Shown here: positions 42,968 through 51,033 of the stretch, in pieces
Position numbering within the stretch: position 1 is the first letter of the stretch
Layout: the number at the start of each line of letters is the position of its first letter
Assembly: GCA_023382655.1 (NCBI GenBank)
Contig: JAHDWK010000036.1
Span: 1 to 64,000, forward strand
DNA from: Anaerolineae bacterium
GTDB lineage: Bacteria > Chloroflexota > Anaerolineae > Promineifilales > Promineifilaceae
Length of the DNA: 64,000 nt
Direction of reading: 5' to 3'
Translations under genes and position numbers: made by a program
Notes under the pieces: generated by a model
Database searches by the model: none
What the model was told of the DNA's origin: nothing
What the model saw: the letters and a program-made list of their open reading frames with translations, nothing else

Positions 42968-43010
42968 ACCATAGAAAACAGCCCCATTGAATGGGGCTGT
43001 TTTCTATGGT
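42968..43010. terminator. Perfect hairpin between YihY and GlsB genes
   Basis: ACCATAGAAAACAGCCCCATT pairs with its complement around a short loop. The stem holds an A-run on one side and T-run on the other, so it can act as a terminator in both directions. It would end the minus-strand glsB transcript before yihY. Confidence 0.7.
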
Positions 43011-43088
43011 CTAGCTTGCCACAGTGAAAACTATAGTCACTCGAAGCACGCCTATCCTCTCTTATGGCAGAGTAGCCCTATGTTTATA

Positions 43089-43358
43089 TTAGCGCACGCT
43101 CCCGCGGCGGAAAAGGTTGACAACCGCCAACAAAATAAGGGCGCCCATAAACGAGACTATCAGCCCTGCAAAACTAAAATCGTTCTGGTTGATAGTGCCG
43201 ATCCCCAGCAAAGGAGTCAGTACAAAACCAGCTATCAACGCACCCCCAATACCAACGAGAATGTTGAGGAGTAAACCTTGCTGTCTATCGGTGCCCATAA
43301 CCAGACTGGCCAGCCAGCCAAGAATACCACCAACGATTAACCAGATAATTAAGTTCAT
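43089..43358 (-). CDS. GlsB/YeaQ/YmgE family membrane protein
   Basis: An 89-residue, three-helix membrane protein of the transglycosylase-associated (GlsB/YeaQ/YmgE) family. It has NLIIWLIVGGILGWLASLVMG at its start and GIGGALIAGFVLTPLLG in the middle. Such proteins are small stress-linked membrane proteins; the exact role is unknown. The AAGGAGAACATAAA before the ATG supports the start. Confidence 0.9.
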   Translation of the reverse strand: MNLIIWLIVGGILGWLASLVMGTDRQQGLLLNILVGIGGALIAGFVLTPLLGIGTINQNDFSFAGLIVSFMGALILLAVVNLFRRGSVR

Positions 43359-43571
43359 TTTATGTTCTCCTTTTGATTTGACTTGATTTGAAAGTTATTA
43401 TCAACACATTTCAGCTATTTGCTTTTTTGTGTCGCCAATTACGTTTACCATGATGTCGCAGAAGGAGCGATGTATGAATGGGGGATTACCCTACTTATCT
43501 GTAAAATTAGACCCCATTTCTAAAGGTTGTTGGGAAAATTCCAAAATCTAGCATAGCCTTCTGCTGAAAAG

Positions 43572-43599
43572 TGGACAAGAAGTTAATACGCAGTATACT
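43572..43599 (+). promoter_or_regulatory. Promoter of the nucleoside phosphorylase gene
   Basis: TGGACA (43572-43577) and TATACT (43594-43599) are separated by 16 bases. The expected start site near 43606 leaves a leader of about nine bases before the first ATG. The rest of the 43359-43571 gap shows no gene. Confidence 0.5.
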
Positions 43600-43614
43600 T
43601 TTTAGCAGAACATT

Positions 43615-44391
43615 ATGACAAGTAGAAGCAGGGATATGATGCAGAAATTATTACCTCATATCAGACTAGAAGTTGGTAGCGTCAGTGGTGCGGTGTTGGT
43701 GTGTGGCGATCCAGCCAGGGCTACGGCCGTTGCCGCATTACTGGATGAGGCCACCTTGGTGGCCGAGTGGCGCGAGTATCGCTCGTATCAAGGGGTGTAT
43801 CACGGCCGTACCGTCACCGTCTGTTCGCATGGCATTGGCGCGCCGGGCGCGGCCATCGCCTTCGAGGAATTGATTGTCGCCGGGGCCAGGATCATCATCC
43901 GCGTGGGCACGTGCGGCGGCATCCGGCCAGAGGTGCAGGCGGGGCATCTGGTGGTAGTGACGGGAGCGGTAGATCATACGGGCTACGGCCGTGAGGTCGT
44001 GCCCCCCGGTTATCCCGCCGCCGCCGATGTGGACGTGGTGGTGGCGCTGCGGCAGGCCACCAGGAGAGCCACCCAGCGGGTGCATACCGGTTTTGTGCTC
44101 ACCCGTGATGCCTTTTACGGCGGCCCACCCTTACCCGCCACACCCGTTTATGAAACGATGGCTGCCGTGCGCGTGTTAGCCGTGGAAATGGAATGTGCCG
44201 CGCTCTTCCAGGTGGGCAGCCTGCGCCAGATAAAAACGGGGGCCATTCTGGCTGCCGATGGTAATGTGCGGCACGCCAAAGAAGATATGCGCACGTTTGA
44301 CCCGCACCGCGAAGAAGCACGGCAGGCAACAGAAGCGGCGATACGCATCGCGCTAGAGGCGCTGGTACAGGTGCAAAATGAGCCTGATTGA
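43615..44391 (+). CDS. Nucleoside phosphorylase
   Basis: A 258-residue purine/uridine phosphorylase family enzyme (PNP_UDP_1 type) that cleaves nucleosides with phosphate in salvage. Signs are VCGDPARA near residues 28-35, IRVGTCGGIRPEVQAG near residues 100-115 (phosphate and ribose binding) and VEMECAALF near residue 195. It does not show which base it prefers. The first ATG has no ribosome site and is close to the predicted start of transcription, while ATGs at 43636 and 43639 follow AGGG and are alternatives. It overlaps the GNAT gene by 14 bases. Confidence 0.88.
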   Translation: MTSRSRDMMQKLLPHIRLEVGSVSGAVLVCGDPARATAVAALLDEATLVAEWREYRSYQGVYHGRTVTVCSHGIGAPGAAIAFEELIVAGARIIIRVGTCGGIRPEVQAGHLVVVTGAVDHTGYGREVVPPGYPAAADVDVVVALRQATRRATQRVHTGFVLTRDAFYGGPPLPATPVYETMAAVRVLAVEMECAALFQVGSLRQIKTGAILAADGNVRHAKEDMRTFDPHREEARQATEAAIRIALEALVQVQNEPD

Positions 44392-45112
44392 GCAGCGCCG
44401 CGCCATCCGCCATTTGCTGGATGAACACAACCCGGCCGATGCCATGGCCGGTTATTTTGCCTTTTATCACGCAGATAACAAGACTACATTACGGCCGTAT
44501 CCCCCCGACACTCCCCGCGCCCAGGGCTATATCTGCCTGTCCCAAACGGGCATGGATTTGTTCCGCCCCTTGGCGACGATGCGGCTGCCGCTGGCCGATT
44601 TAACCGCCAGCGCCGCCATCATTCACCAGGCCATCCCACTGGACACGGCCGTGATCCTGGCTGTGCCCGACCAATATGAACCGTTGCTCACCGCTTTGTT
44701 TGATGTACAGACGGTGGAAACTTACCTGCTCCTGTCGCTGCACCACACTCGGTTTGAGCCGTTGATCAATGTCTTGATCAGCCAGGATATAGGGGCCAAT
44801 AGTCTGCCTCGTTTTGTCATTCGGGATCGCCAACGAGAAAACATCCTGGTAGCATCTGCCGGTTTGAACTGGCAAACGCCGCACTTTGCCGAACTATCAG
44901 TGAACACCCATCCTGAATACCGGCGGCAAGGCTACGGCCGTAGCGTAGTGGCAGCGATGGCCAATTATTTGCTCAGTAACGGCCGTACTCCCCTTTACCT
45001 GGTCGCCGACAACAACACTGCCTCGTTGGAGGTTGCCCGCCAGGTGGGGTTTACCGACACCTTGCACCGGCAGCTAATCATCCAGGGGGCCAGTAGACAG
45101 ATAGCAGGGTGA
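44378..45112 (+). CDS. GNAT family acetyltransferase
   Basis: A 244-residue protein with a C-terminal GNAT domain. The acetyl-CoA loop is EYRRQGYGRSVVAAM near residues 183-197, followed by LYLVADNNTASLEVARQVGF, as in the family. The N-terminal half (about 110 residues) is a less conserved substrate-binding part. Its start lies in the end of the phosphorylase gene, so the two form an operon. The acceptor is unknown. Confidence 0.85.
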   Translation: MSLIEQRRAIRHLLDEHNPADAMAGYFAFYHADNKTTLRPYPPDTPRAQGYICLSQTGMDLFRPLATMRLPLADLTASAAIIHQAIPLDTAVILAVPDQYEPLLTALFDVQTVETYLLLSLHHTRFEPLINVLISQDIGANSLPRFVIRDRQRENILVASAGLNWQTPHFAELSVNTHPEYRRQGYGRSVVAAMANYLLSNGRTPLYLVADNNTASLEVARQVGFTDTLHRQLIIQGASRQIAG

Positions 45113-45139
45113 CGGCCGTTAGGAGACGGTCGTTAGAAA

Positions 45140-45167
45140 ACGGCCGTAAAAAACGGCCGTCATTTTT
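45140..45167 (+). terminator. Terminator made of two ACGGCCGT words
   Basis: ACGGCCGT at 45140-45147 pairs with ACGGCCGT at 45153-45160 around AAAAA, followed by CATTTTT. It ends the phosphorylase-GNAT operon. It is another case in which the iterated palindrome forms a terminator stem. Confidence 0.6.
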
Positions 45168-45400
45168 AGGAAAAAAGTACCATTTATCTCCTTTAATACC
45201 TTTCACGCCCCGTTCATAGACATCCCCTCCCTTCAATGATAATTTGTCCATACGTTCAAATCAGCATGATAGAACCAGGCAAGCATGTTGGTAGTTGGAA
45301 ATTTTTAGGACAGCGACATTTTATGTTGTGCTTTCCCACCCAAACGCTACTCAGCCAGCCGATTTATGTAAATAAACCAAGTGTTGTGGAGGAAAAAAGA

Positions 45401-45631
45401 ATGTCTAAATTAACAGGAATTGTAAAGTGGTTCAGCCGGTTAAAAGGGTATGGGTTTATCAACCCGGATGATGGCACCCAAGAAGTTTTTGTCCATTATT
45501 CGGCCATTGAAGGCGAAGGGTATCGGAATCTATACGAAGGGGATCGTGTGGAATTTGAACTGGTTGATCGTGGTCGCGGCCCTCAAGCTCAGAACGTCAA
45601 TGCGCGACGCAGTTTTGGGCCTTCTGAATAA
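45401..45631 (+). CDS. Cold-shock protein (CspA family)
   Basis: A 76-residue single cold-shock domain that binds single-stranded RNA and DNA. RNP1 KGYGFI and RNP2 VFVHYSAI are both present, and the start follows a strong GGAGGAAAAAAGA. The frame stays open 165 bases upstream, but this is untranslated leader: a long 5' leader is usual for csp genes and often acts as a temperature-sensitive RNA. The 45168-45400 gap holds this leader and no other gene. Confidence 0.92.
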   Translation: MSKLTGIVKWFSRLKGYGFINPDDGTQEVFVHYSAIEGEGYRNLYEGDRVEFELVDRGRGPQAQNVNARRSFGPSE

Positions 45632-45692
45632 GCTATCACAAAACGATTGTTTTTCCGCAGTGTGGAATGAACTGCATTAAACCAACATTGGT

Positions 45693-45748
45693 GGAACCTC
45701 CCTCATCTACCGCCATGACCAGGCGATGTGATGGCGGAGGTTCTTTGT
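45693..45748 (+). terminator. Terminator after the cold-shock gene
   Basis: GAACCTCC (45693-45700) and CCGCCAT pair with ATGGCGG and GGAGGTTC (45736-45743), followed by TTTG. A long two-part stem with an interior loop. It separates the cold-shock gene from the response regulator gene. Confidence 0.55.
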
Positions 45749-45836
45749 TATCACCAAATCAGTTTTGCCAATCAGTTTCCTCCCGTTAAAGCAGTTAATA
45801 CCTGCCCAGAAACCTGGCATATGAAAGGATGCAATT

Positions 45837-46226
45837 ATGGCACAAACAAATAAAGTTTTGGTAGTGGATGATGAAATTTCGCTTGTGCAGCTTTGCCAAC
45901 TCATCCTGGAAGACGCCGGCTATGAGGTAAGGGGTGCGGTGAGTGGAACAGAAGCATTGCGACTCATTCACGAAGACATACCTGACCTGATATTGCTGGA
46001 TGTCATGATGCCGGGCATGGATGGCATTGAGTTATGCCGGGAGATCAGGCGGCGGTATGTGGCGGAACGGCCGTACATCCTCATGTATACCGCCGACGAC
46101 CGCGACCTTACCCGGCACAACAGCATGATGGCTGGCGCAAATGACCTGATCACCAAAGATACGCCCGTCCATGAACTCGCCGCCCGTATAGACAACTATA
46201 TGGCAGTCGTCCAAGTTATGGGCTAA
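45837..46226 (+). CDS. Stand-alone response regulator
   Basis: A 129-residue receiver domain with no output domain. The acidic pair is Asp11-Asp12, the phosphorylated Asp is Asp55 (LLDVMMPGMDG), Thr85 and Lys107 complete the switch residues. It resembles CheY-like and single-domain regulators and would act through protein contacts. No histidine kinase gene is nearby. Its end overlaps the convergent flavoprotein gene by four bases. AAAGGA precedes the ATG. Confidence 0.92.
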   Translation: MAQTNKVLVVDDEISLVQLCQLILEDAGYEVRGAVSGTEALRLIHEDIPDLILLDVMMPGMDGIELCREIRRRYVAERPYILMYTADDRDLTRHNSMMAGANDLITKDTPVHELAARIDNYMAVVQVMG

Positions 46227-47401
46227 AGTTTGCTCAAAAACGTTTGCGTTAACGCCTGACTTTGCCGCCCAAAACGGACCAGAATATCCACCAGCACGGG
46301 AAAATGCACAAACCAATTCTGCATCCGATAGGAAGTTTGCATACTTTCCCATAATTCATCATGGCATAGCTGTTCGTAATTCTTCATCCCCTCGTAAGAA
46401 GTATCCCCTTTGATCAAGGCATCGTGTGCAATCTGCGCCGCCAGTTCGGCAGAAATGATCGAGTTGTGGATACCACCCCCGGTAATGGGGTTAATAAATC
46501 CGGCGGCATCTCCCACCAACAAAGCGCCATCAAAAACGTGCTGCATCTGTGCCTGTGAGCCAAAATTAAGCTGCCAGGTGGCTACATCATGCAGTTGCCC
46601 GCCATTTCTTAAGCGTGATTTGATGGCCGGCATTTGCAGGAACGCCTGCAACATTTTTTCTAGATTAAGTTTGTGTTTACGGAATTGATCCAGCCGCATT
46701 CCCAACCCGATGTTGGCTCGATTCTCGCCAATGGGAAAAATCCAGGCGTAACCTGGCAATATATCTTTATACAGGTAAAACTCCACCGCGTGGGGAATCT
46801 CCTCCAGATCGTCAATATAGGCCCTCAGGGCCACCGCGCGGTGAGCATCTTCGTGCTGCTCGGTTTTAGGCCGCAAACGCCGGGCAATTGCCGAAGTCAC
46901 ACCATCCGCGCCCACCACCAGTCTGGCGCGTATGTCAGCCACTCTGCCATTTGATTGCGCCCGCACACCCACTACCTTGTCGTTTTCCATAATCGGTTCT
47001 TTGGCTTGCGCCACGCAAAACTGAGCGCCGGAATCAATGGCATGTTGTTGAATTACGTGGTCAAAGTACATACGCGGAGCAACATAGGAGTCACACCCTT
47101 CGTGGCCCTTCTCCAGCGGCGCCTGAATTTCATAGGCTCTGGGGGAGACGATTTTGAGACTTTTGAGGGGGTAGAATTCGCCGCGGGCTACGGCCGTCTC
47201 CACCTTTTCCTTCATCCCATAATGGTTCATTCGCTCAATGGCCCCCGCCGGTACCGCATCACCGCAGGTTTTGTCGCGGGGAAACGCCGCACGGTCTAGC
47301 AGCAGCACATCGTGTCCCTTTTGCGCCAAAATTGTAGCCGTCATGGCCCCCGCTGGTCCCGCCCCCACCACAATCACGTCACGTTCTTCCTTGCCTTCCA
47401 T
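46223..47401 (-). CDS. Geranylgeranyl reductase family flavoprotein
   Basis: A 392-residue FAD-dependent oxidoreductase. The Rossmann motif VVGAGPAGAMTA is near residues 10-21, RDKTCGDAVPAGA near residues 42-54 is typical of the geranylgeranyl reductase family and GDAAGFINPITGGGIHNSI near residues 280-298 is the FAD-binding C-terminal motif. Family members saturate isoprenoid side chains of quinones, lipids or chlorophylls. The substrate here is unknown. I start it at 47401 with GAGGAAAATTC upstream. An earlier in-frame start at 47461 would overlap the LMW phosphatase. Confidence 0.85.
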   Translation of the reverse strand: MEGKEERDVIVVGAGPAGAMTATILAQKGHDVLLLDRAAFPRDKTCGDAVPAGAIERMNHYGMKEKVETAVARGEFYPLKSLKIVSPRAYEIQAPLEKGHEGCDSYVAPRMYFDHVIQQHAIDSGAQFCVAQAKEPIMENDKVVGVRAQSNGRVADIRARLVVGADGVTSAIARRLRPKTEQHEDAHRAVALRAYIDDLEEIPHAVEFYLYKDILPGYAWIFPIGENRANIGLGMRLDQFRKHKLNLEKMLQAFLQMPAIKSRLRNGGQLHDVATWQLNFGSQAQMQHVFDGALLVGDAAGFINPITGGGIHNSIISAELAAQIAHDALIKGDTSYEGMKNYEQLCHDELWESMQTSYRMQNWFVHFPVLVDILVRFGRQSQALTQTFLSKL

Positions 47402-47450
47402 GAATTTTCCTCGTCTGATAGAGATTAGAGATTGCCCAATCTTCTCACCT

Positions 47451-47918
47451 TTATAACCCATGTTCTGCCCGAATGGTTGCCAGCAAACCCTGGCAGCCGG
47501 CCATCACCAACTGGTACACGTGTTCAAACCGGCCGGTGTAGTAGGGGTCAGGTACGTCCCGTTGCGGTAACTGCGGAGCATAATCCAGCAAACGGCTCAG
47601 ATTGGGCAAACGGCCGTACCGCCCCTCCAACTCCTCCACATTCTCCTCATCCATCGCCACCAGGTAGGTATCAGACCGTTTCGCATCGGCGGCGGCTATC
47701 TGGCGGGCACGGCCGTTGTAGGGAATTCCATGCTGCGCCAACACCCGCCTGGTGCCGGAATGGGCGCTCTCGCCCACATGCCACGAACCCGTCCCCGCCG
47801 AATCCACCGTAATTTTCTCCTGCAAACCCGCCTCATTCACCATCTGCTGAAACACCGCCTCCGCCATTGGCGACCGGCAAATGTTACCCAGGCAGATAAA
47901 AAGTACATGTATGACCAT
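47451..47918 (-). CDS. Low-molecular-weight protein-tyrosine phosphatase
   Basis: A 155-residue LMW-PTP. The catalytic loop CLGNICRS has Cys9 as nucleophile and Arg15 as phosphate-binding residue, and the general acid is in DVPDPYY near residue 123. In bacteria such enzymes often act on tyrosine kinases of polysaccharide export or on arginine phosphates, which cannot be told here. AAGGAAA precedes the ATG. It lies upstream of the flavoprotein gene on the same strand. Confidence 0.92.
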   Translation of the reverse strand: MVIHVLFICLGNICRSPMAEAVFQQMVNEAGLQEKITVDSAGTGSWHVGESAHSGTRRVLAQHGIPYNGRARQIAAADAKRSDTYLVAMDEENVEELEGRYGRLPNLSRLLDYAPQLPQRDVPDPYYTGRFEHVYQLVMAGCQGLLATIRAEHGL

Positions 47919-47933
47919 TTTCCTTAAATCCAG

Positions 47934-47999
47934 TGTTCAGTGAGCAGTAAGCAGTTAGCGGTAAATAACTGCTCACTGCCTTCTGCTCACTGCTTACTT
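47934..47999. repeat. GTGAGCAGT-type palindromic repeat
   Basis: CAGTGAGCAGTAAGCAGTTAGC faces AACTGCTCACTGCC and TCTGCTCACTGCTTAC. It is in the same family as 4489-4563 and 8440-8491. It lies between the rnpB gene and the phosphatase gene. Confidence 0.6.
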
Positions 48000-48023
48000 C
48001 TCTACTACACTACCGATAACAAA

Positions 48024-48463
48024 CCAGGTCAGCCTATAAGCCGCATTCTGTAACGCCTGGTCAGTGACCAGACGCCGGTGACCATCTATCTGGGAACGAT
48101 ATTACTATCGCCCTCAAGCAACCTACCCGGATGTCAGACGGGACGAGCCGCCCCGTAGATGGCCGCAGAAAACTCCCGAAGGAGTTATCCCGACACACCT
48201 TCCACCCTGCTTGGTCTTGCTCCCGGCGGGGTTTGCCTGGCCAGCAGCATTACTGCCACCGCCGGTGGTCTCTTACACCACCGTTTCACCCTCGCCTGCT
48301 CCGGGCTGTGCCCAGAACAGGCAATGTACCTCTCTGTTGCACTTGCCGTCGGGTTGCCCCGCCCGGCCGTTAGCCGGCGCCGTGCTCTGTGGAGTGCGGA
48401 CTTTCCTCAGCCAGTTTCCTGGCCGTAGCCAGATCGCTGGCCGCGATCACCCGGCCAACCTGG
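48024..48463 (-). ncRNA. rnpB: RNase P RNA
   Basis: The catalytic RNA of ribonuclease P, which removes the 5' leader of pre-tRNAs. On the minus strand it starts with CCAGGTTGGCCGGGTGATCG, contains the universal GAGGAAAGTCCGCACTCC and CAGAGCACGG near the 5' side, GAGGGTGAAACGGTG in the middle, ACATCCGGGTAGG and ends in CAGAATGCGGCTTATAGGC followed by TGACCTGG. The ends pair (CCAGG with CCTGG) to form P1. The length of about 440 bases is normal for bacterial A-type RNA. The plus-strand open frames across it are not genes. Confidence 0.95.
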
Positions 48464-48470
48464 TACCCCG

Positions 48471-48499
48471 ATCCTATCTTTGACCGGGCAAGCAGGCAA
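48471..48499 (-). promoter_or_regulatory. Promoter of rnpB
   Basis: On the minus strand TTGCCT (48499-48494) and TAGGAT (48476-48471) are separated by 17 bases and the 5' end of rnpB lies eight bases downstream. A good match for a stable-RNA promoter. The following 48500-48757 gap otherwise holds a hairpin (48586-48625) and no gene. Confidence 0.55.
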
Positions 48500-48585
48500 G
48501 TTCTTCACAGTCAGAAGTGTTGTAAGTTTAGCGACCTATAAATTGCTTAACTTCTTCACGCTTTACAAAAAGCTTATTCTGCTCC

Positions 48586-48625
48586 AAGACGCCACGCACC
48601 CCCCTCCGCGTGGCGTCTTCCCCTT
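48586..48625. terminator. Hairpin upstream of the CBS gene
   Basis: AAGACGCCACGC (48586-48597) pairs with GCGTGGCGTCTT (48608-48619) around a C-rich loop, with CCCCTTT after it. It lies between rnpB and the CBS-protein gene and may be a terminator for transcripts entering from either side. Confidence 0.55.
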
Positions 48626-48757
48626 TATATGGGTTATATGCTTCATTTCATCACATTGTTTGGATGACTTTCGTAATTGCCAATCCCCAGGCCACAGTCT
48701 AGACTAATAACAAAATCAACACCTTTCTGAACATGGGCACAAGGAGAACTAAAGACC

Positions 48758-49207
48758 ATGAAACGAGAATTAGTGCGTGACTGGATGACGAGAGAGATTA
48801 TCACCGTCACGCCGGATACAACCCTTCCAGAAGCACACCAGATTATGATGAATGAGGAGATTCGGCGGCTGCCCGTGGTGTACAGCGACGGCCGTCTGGC
48901 CGGCATTATTACCTTAGGCGATGTACGCGGCGCGCAGCCTTCCCCCGCTACTTCCCTCAGCATTTGGGAACTGAACTACCTGCTGTCACAACTCAAAGTA
49001 GAAAAAATCATGACGCCTGATCCCACCACCATTCACGAAGATGCCACCATTGGCGAAGCGGCGCGGGTGATGCTGGAAAACCGCATCAGCGGCCTGCCGG
49101 TAGTAGACAACACCGGCAAATTGGCCGGCATCATCACCGAATCCGATATTTTCAGCATGGTCGTTCTGCACGAGTGGAGCGAGGATGAAGAGCCGGTTCC
49201 GGCTTGA
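48758..49207 (+). CDS. Tandem CBS-domain protein
   Basis: A 149-residue protein of two CBS domains: about residues 6-60 (VRDWMTREIITVTPDTTL, GIITLGDVRG) and 82-140 (VEKIMTPDPTTIHEDATI, GIITESDIFSM). CBS pairs bind adenosine nucleotides and often sense energy state. No output domain is attached, so it may regulate by protein contact. AAGGAGAACTAAAGACC lies upstream. It is convergent with the dienelactone-hydrolase-like gene. Confidence 0.9.
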   Translation: MKRELVRDWMTREIITVTPDTTLPEAHQIMMNEEIRRLPVVYSDGRLAGIITLGDVRGAQPSPATSLSIWELNYLLSQLKVEKIMTPDPTTIHEDATIGEAARVMLENRISGLPVVDNTGKLAGIITESDIFSMVVLHEWSEDEEPVPA

Positions 49208-49222
49208 CCTGAATGGAAGAAA

Positions 49223-49259
49223 TGAGAAGTGAGAAAGGGAAACCTCTCACTCCTCACCT
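49223..49259. repeat. GAGAAGTGAGA palindrome between convergent genes
   Basis: GAAGTGAGAAAGGG-like words face CCTCTCACTCCTCACC in the 63-base gap between the CBS and hydrolase genes. It may serve as shared transcript end. Confidence 0.4.
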
Positions 49260-49270
49260 TTTGCTTGCGG

Positions 49271-49963
49271 TTAATTCGTGTCAGGGCTTAACCGTTCCCT
49301 CAAAAAAATCAGTGTTCGCTCCCAGGCCAGAGCAGCGGCGGCCTGATTGTATGCATTTGGCTGATTGCTTTCAAAAAACCAATGTCCTGTTCCAGGATAG
49401 GTATGGAAGGCAACTTCCCGCCCCGCCGCCTCTATCTCGCGGCGGGTTTCTGTAATGGCCTCTGGCTCTTCATACGGATCGTTCTCGGCAAAGTGCCCCA
49501 GGAAGGCGGATTTTGATTTGGCAAACTCTTCCCGGCCAAAACCGGGCCAGTTACCATAAAAGAGAACGGTAGCGGCAATGTCATCAGGTCTGGACTCCGC
49601 CGCCAGCCACAAAGCCCAGGCTGCCCCCATGGAAAAACCAATAACGCCTATTGGCCGATCTTGCACGGCCGTATGCCCTTGTAGAAAGTCAGCCGCACCA
49701 GTCACTACAGGAATGGTGGCCTCGAAGTCCAGACCATTGACCAGTTGTTCGGCGTCCTCAATCGTGGTTGCGGTACGGCCGTTAAATAAATCCGGCGCAA
49801 ATGCCACAAACCCGTCACCTGCCAGCCGGTCGCAAAAATCTTTGACAAACTCCGTCAGACCCCACCAGGGATGCAAAACCAAAATACCCGCACCCTTTTT
49901 ACCCTCAGCCAATGCCAGGTAGCCACCGGCCTGTTTTTCTCCTGCTGCAAATGTCACCATCAT
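49271..49963 (-). CDS. Dienelactone hydrolase family protein
   Basis: A 230-residue alpha/beta hydrolase of the dienelactone hydrolase family. HPWWGLTEFVKD near residues 31-42 is typical. The nucleophile position has Ser111 (GFSMGA) instead of the usual Cys of dienelactone hydrolases. Asp162 and His194 (GTGHWFF) complete the triad. The substrate is probably an ester or lactone. GGAGTAAGGA precedes the ATG. It is divergent from the WYL regulator (96-base gap), which probably controls it. Confidence 0.85.
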   Translation of the reverse strand: MMVTFAAGEKQAGGYLALAEGKKGAGILVLHPWWGLTEFVKDFCDRLAGDGFVAFAPDLFNGRTATTIEDAEQLVNGLDFEATIPVVTGAADFLQGHTAVQDRPIGVIGFSMGAAWALWLAAESRPDDIAATVLFYGNWPGFGREEFAKSKSAFLGHFAENDPYEEPEAITETRREIEAAGREVAFHTYPGTGHWFFESNQPNAYNQAAAALAWERTLIFLRERLSPDTN

Positions 49964-50059
49964 TCCTTACTCCTTTATTAACACGGATTTCCAAGATTGA
50001 TGGTAACAGGAAATGCGGGCATAATCGATCCTGATTACTTTATACCCAGGAAATATTTT

Positions 50060-51022
50060 ATGTATCACCCCACCACCAGAGTGTTGACCATCTTGGAATT
50101 GCTGCAATCTTACCCCGGCCTGAGCGGAGAGGAAATGGCCGCTCGCCTGGAAGTAGATGTGCGTACCGTGCGCCGCTACATCACCATGTTGCAGGATATG
50201 GGGCTGCCGGTGGAGGCAGCGCGTGGACGACATGGTGGCTATCGGCTGCGGCTAGGTTTCAAATTACCACCACTTGTGTTTAATGAAGGGGAGGCGGTGG
50301 CGCTGACTCTCGGATTGATGTTGGCGCAACGTCTGGGCTTAGGCGCAACGTCTATCGAGGTGGCCGGCGCAGCGGCCAAGTTAGAACGGGTCTTACCGGC
50401 TCCTTTACGCGCCCAAATTCAAACCCTACAAGCTGTTTTAATTATGGATGTACCCCTGGCCAAAACGGAGCCAATGGGTGCCTGGGTACTTGAGCTGGCT
50501 ACGGCCGTGCAGCAACAAAAACAGGTTCAACTCCACTACTGCGCCTGGAACCAGGATGAAACTGTGCGCCTCGTTGACCCCTACGGCGTTGTTTACCGCG
50601 CCGGATATTGGTATCTGCCAGCTTATTGCCATTTGCGTGCCGAACTGCGTACCTTCCGCCTTGATCGGGTACTGAATCTGACATTGTGTGCAACCACGTT
50701 TGAGCGCCCCACCAGTTTCGATCCCCTGGCACATGTGAATCAGGCATTGGCAACAATGCCTGGTGTTTGGGCAATTGACGTGTGCCTGCACACCACACTA
50801 GCCGAAGCACAACAGATAATTCCTCCATCTTTAGGCATCCTAACTGTTGAAAAGAACGGCGTAGCCCTGACCTGCTACGTGCAAAATCTGGCCTGGTTTG
50901 CTCACTTTCTGGCCGGGCTGGATTGCTCCCTGCAAATTCGCCACCCGGCCGAGTTGCGCCTTACCATGCAAAATTTAGCCGTCAAGGCCACCCAATTTGC
51001 CACCGACCCCTCTCCTGCCTGA
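50060..51022 (+). CDS. WYL-domain transcriptional regulator
   Basis: A 320-residue regulator of the HTH-WYL (YafY/PafBC-like) type. Residues about 5-60 form the HTH_11-like winged helix (RVLTILELLQSYPGLSGEEMAARLEVDVRTVRRYI). The WYL core is in the second half (HYCAWNQDETVRLVDPYGVV...GYWYLPAYCHLRAELRTFRLDRV). A WCX-type C terminus follows. WYL proteins bind nucleic acid or nucleotides and switch target genes. I start it at 50060 with AGGAAA upstream, not at an earlier in-frame Met. It is divergent from the hydrolase gene. Confidence 0.87.
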   Translation: MYHPTTRVLTILELLQSYPGLSGEEMAARLEVDVRTVRRYITMLQDMGLPVEAARGRHGGYRLRLGFKLPPLVFNEGEAVALTLGLMLAQRLGLGATSIEVAGAAAKLERVLPAPLRAQIQTLQAVLIMDVPLAKTEPMGAWVLELATAVQQQKQVQLHYCAWNQDETVRLVDPYGVVYRAGYWYLPAYCHLRAELRTFRLDRVLNLTLCATTFERPTSFDPLAHVNQALATMPGVWAIDVCLHTTLAEAQQIIPPSLGILTVEKNGVALTCYVQNLAWFAHFLAGLDCSLQIRHPAELRLTMQNLAVKATQFATDPSPA

Positions 51023-51033
51023 CTGGAATTGGT

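Noticed and set aside
45236-45400. Longer cold-shock protein
   Set aside because: The extension lies in the expected untranslated leader and the core start has a strong ribosome site.
48131-48483. Plus-strand open frames of 80-90 codons
   Set aside because: They lie across rnpB on the opposite strand and have no protein-like features.
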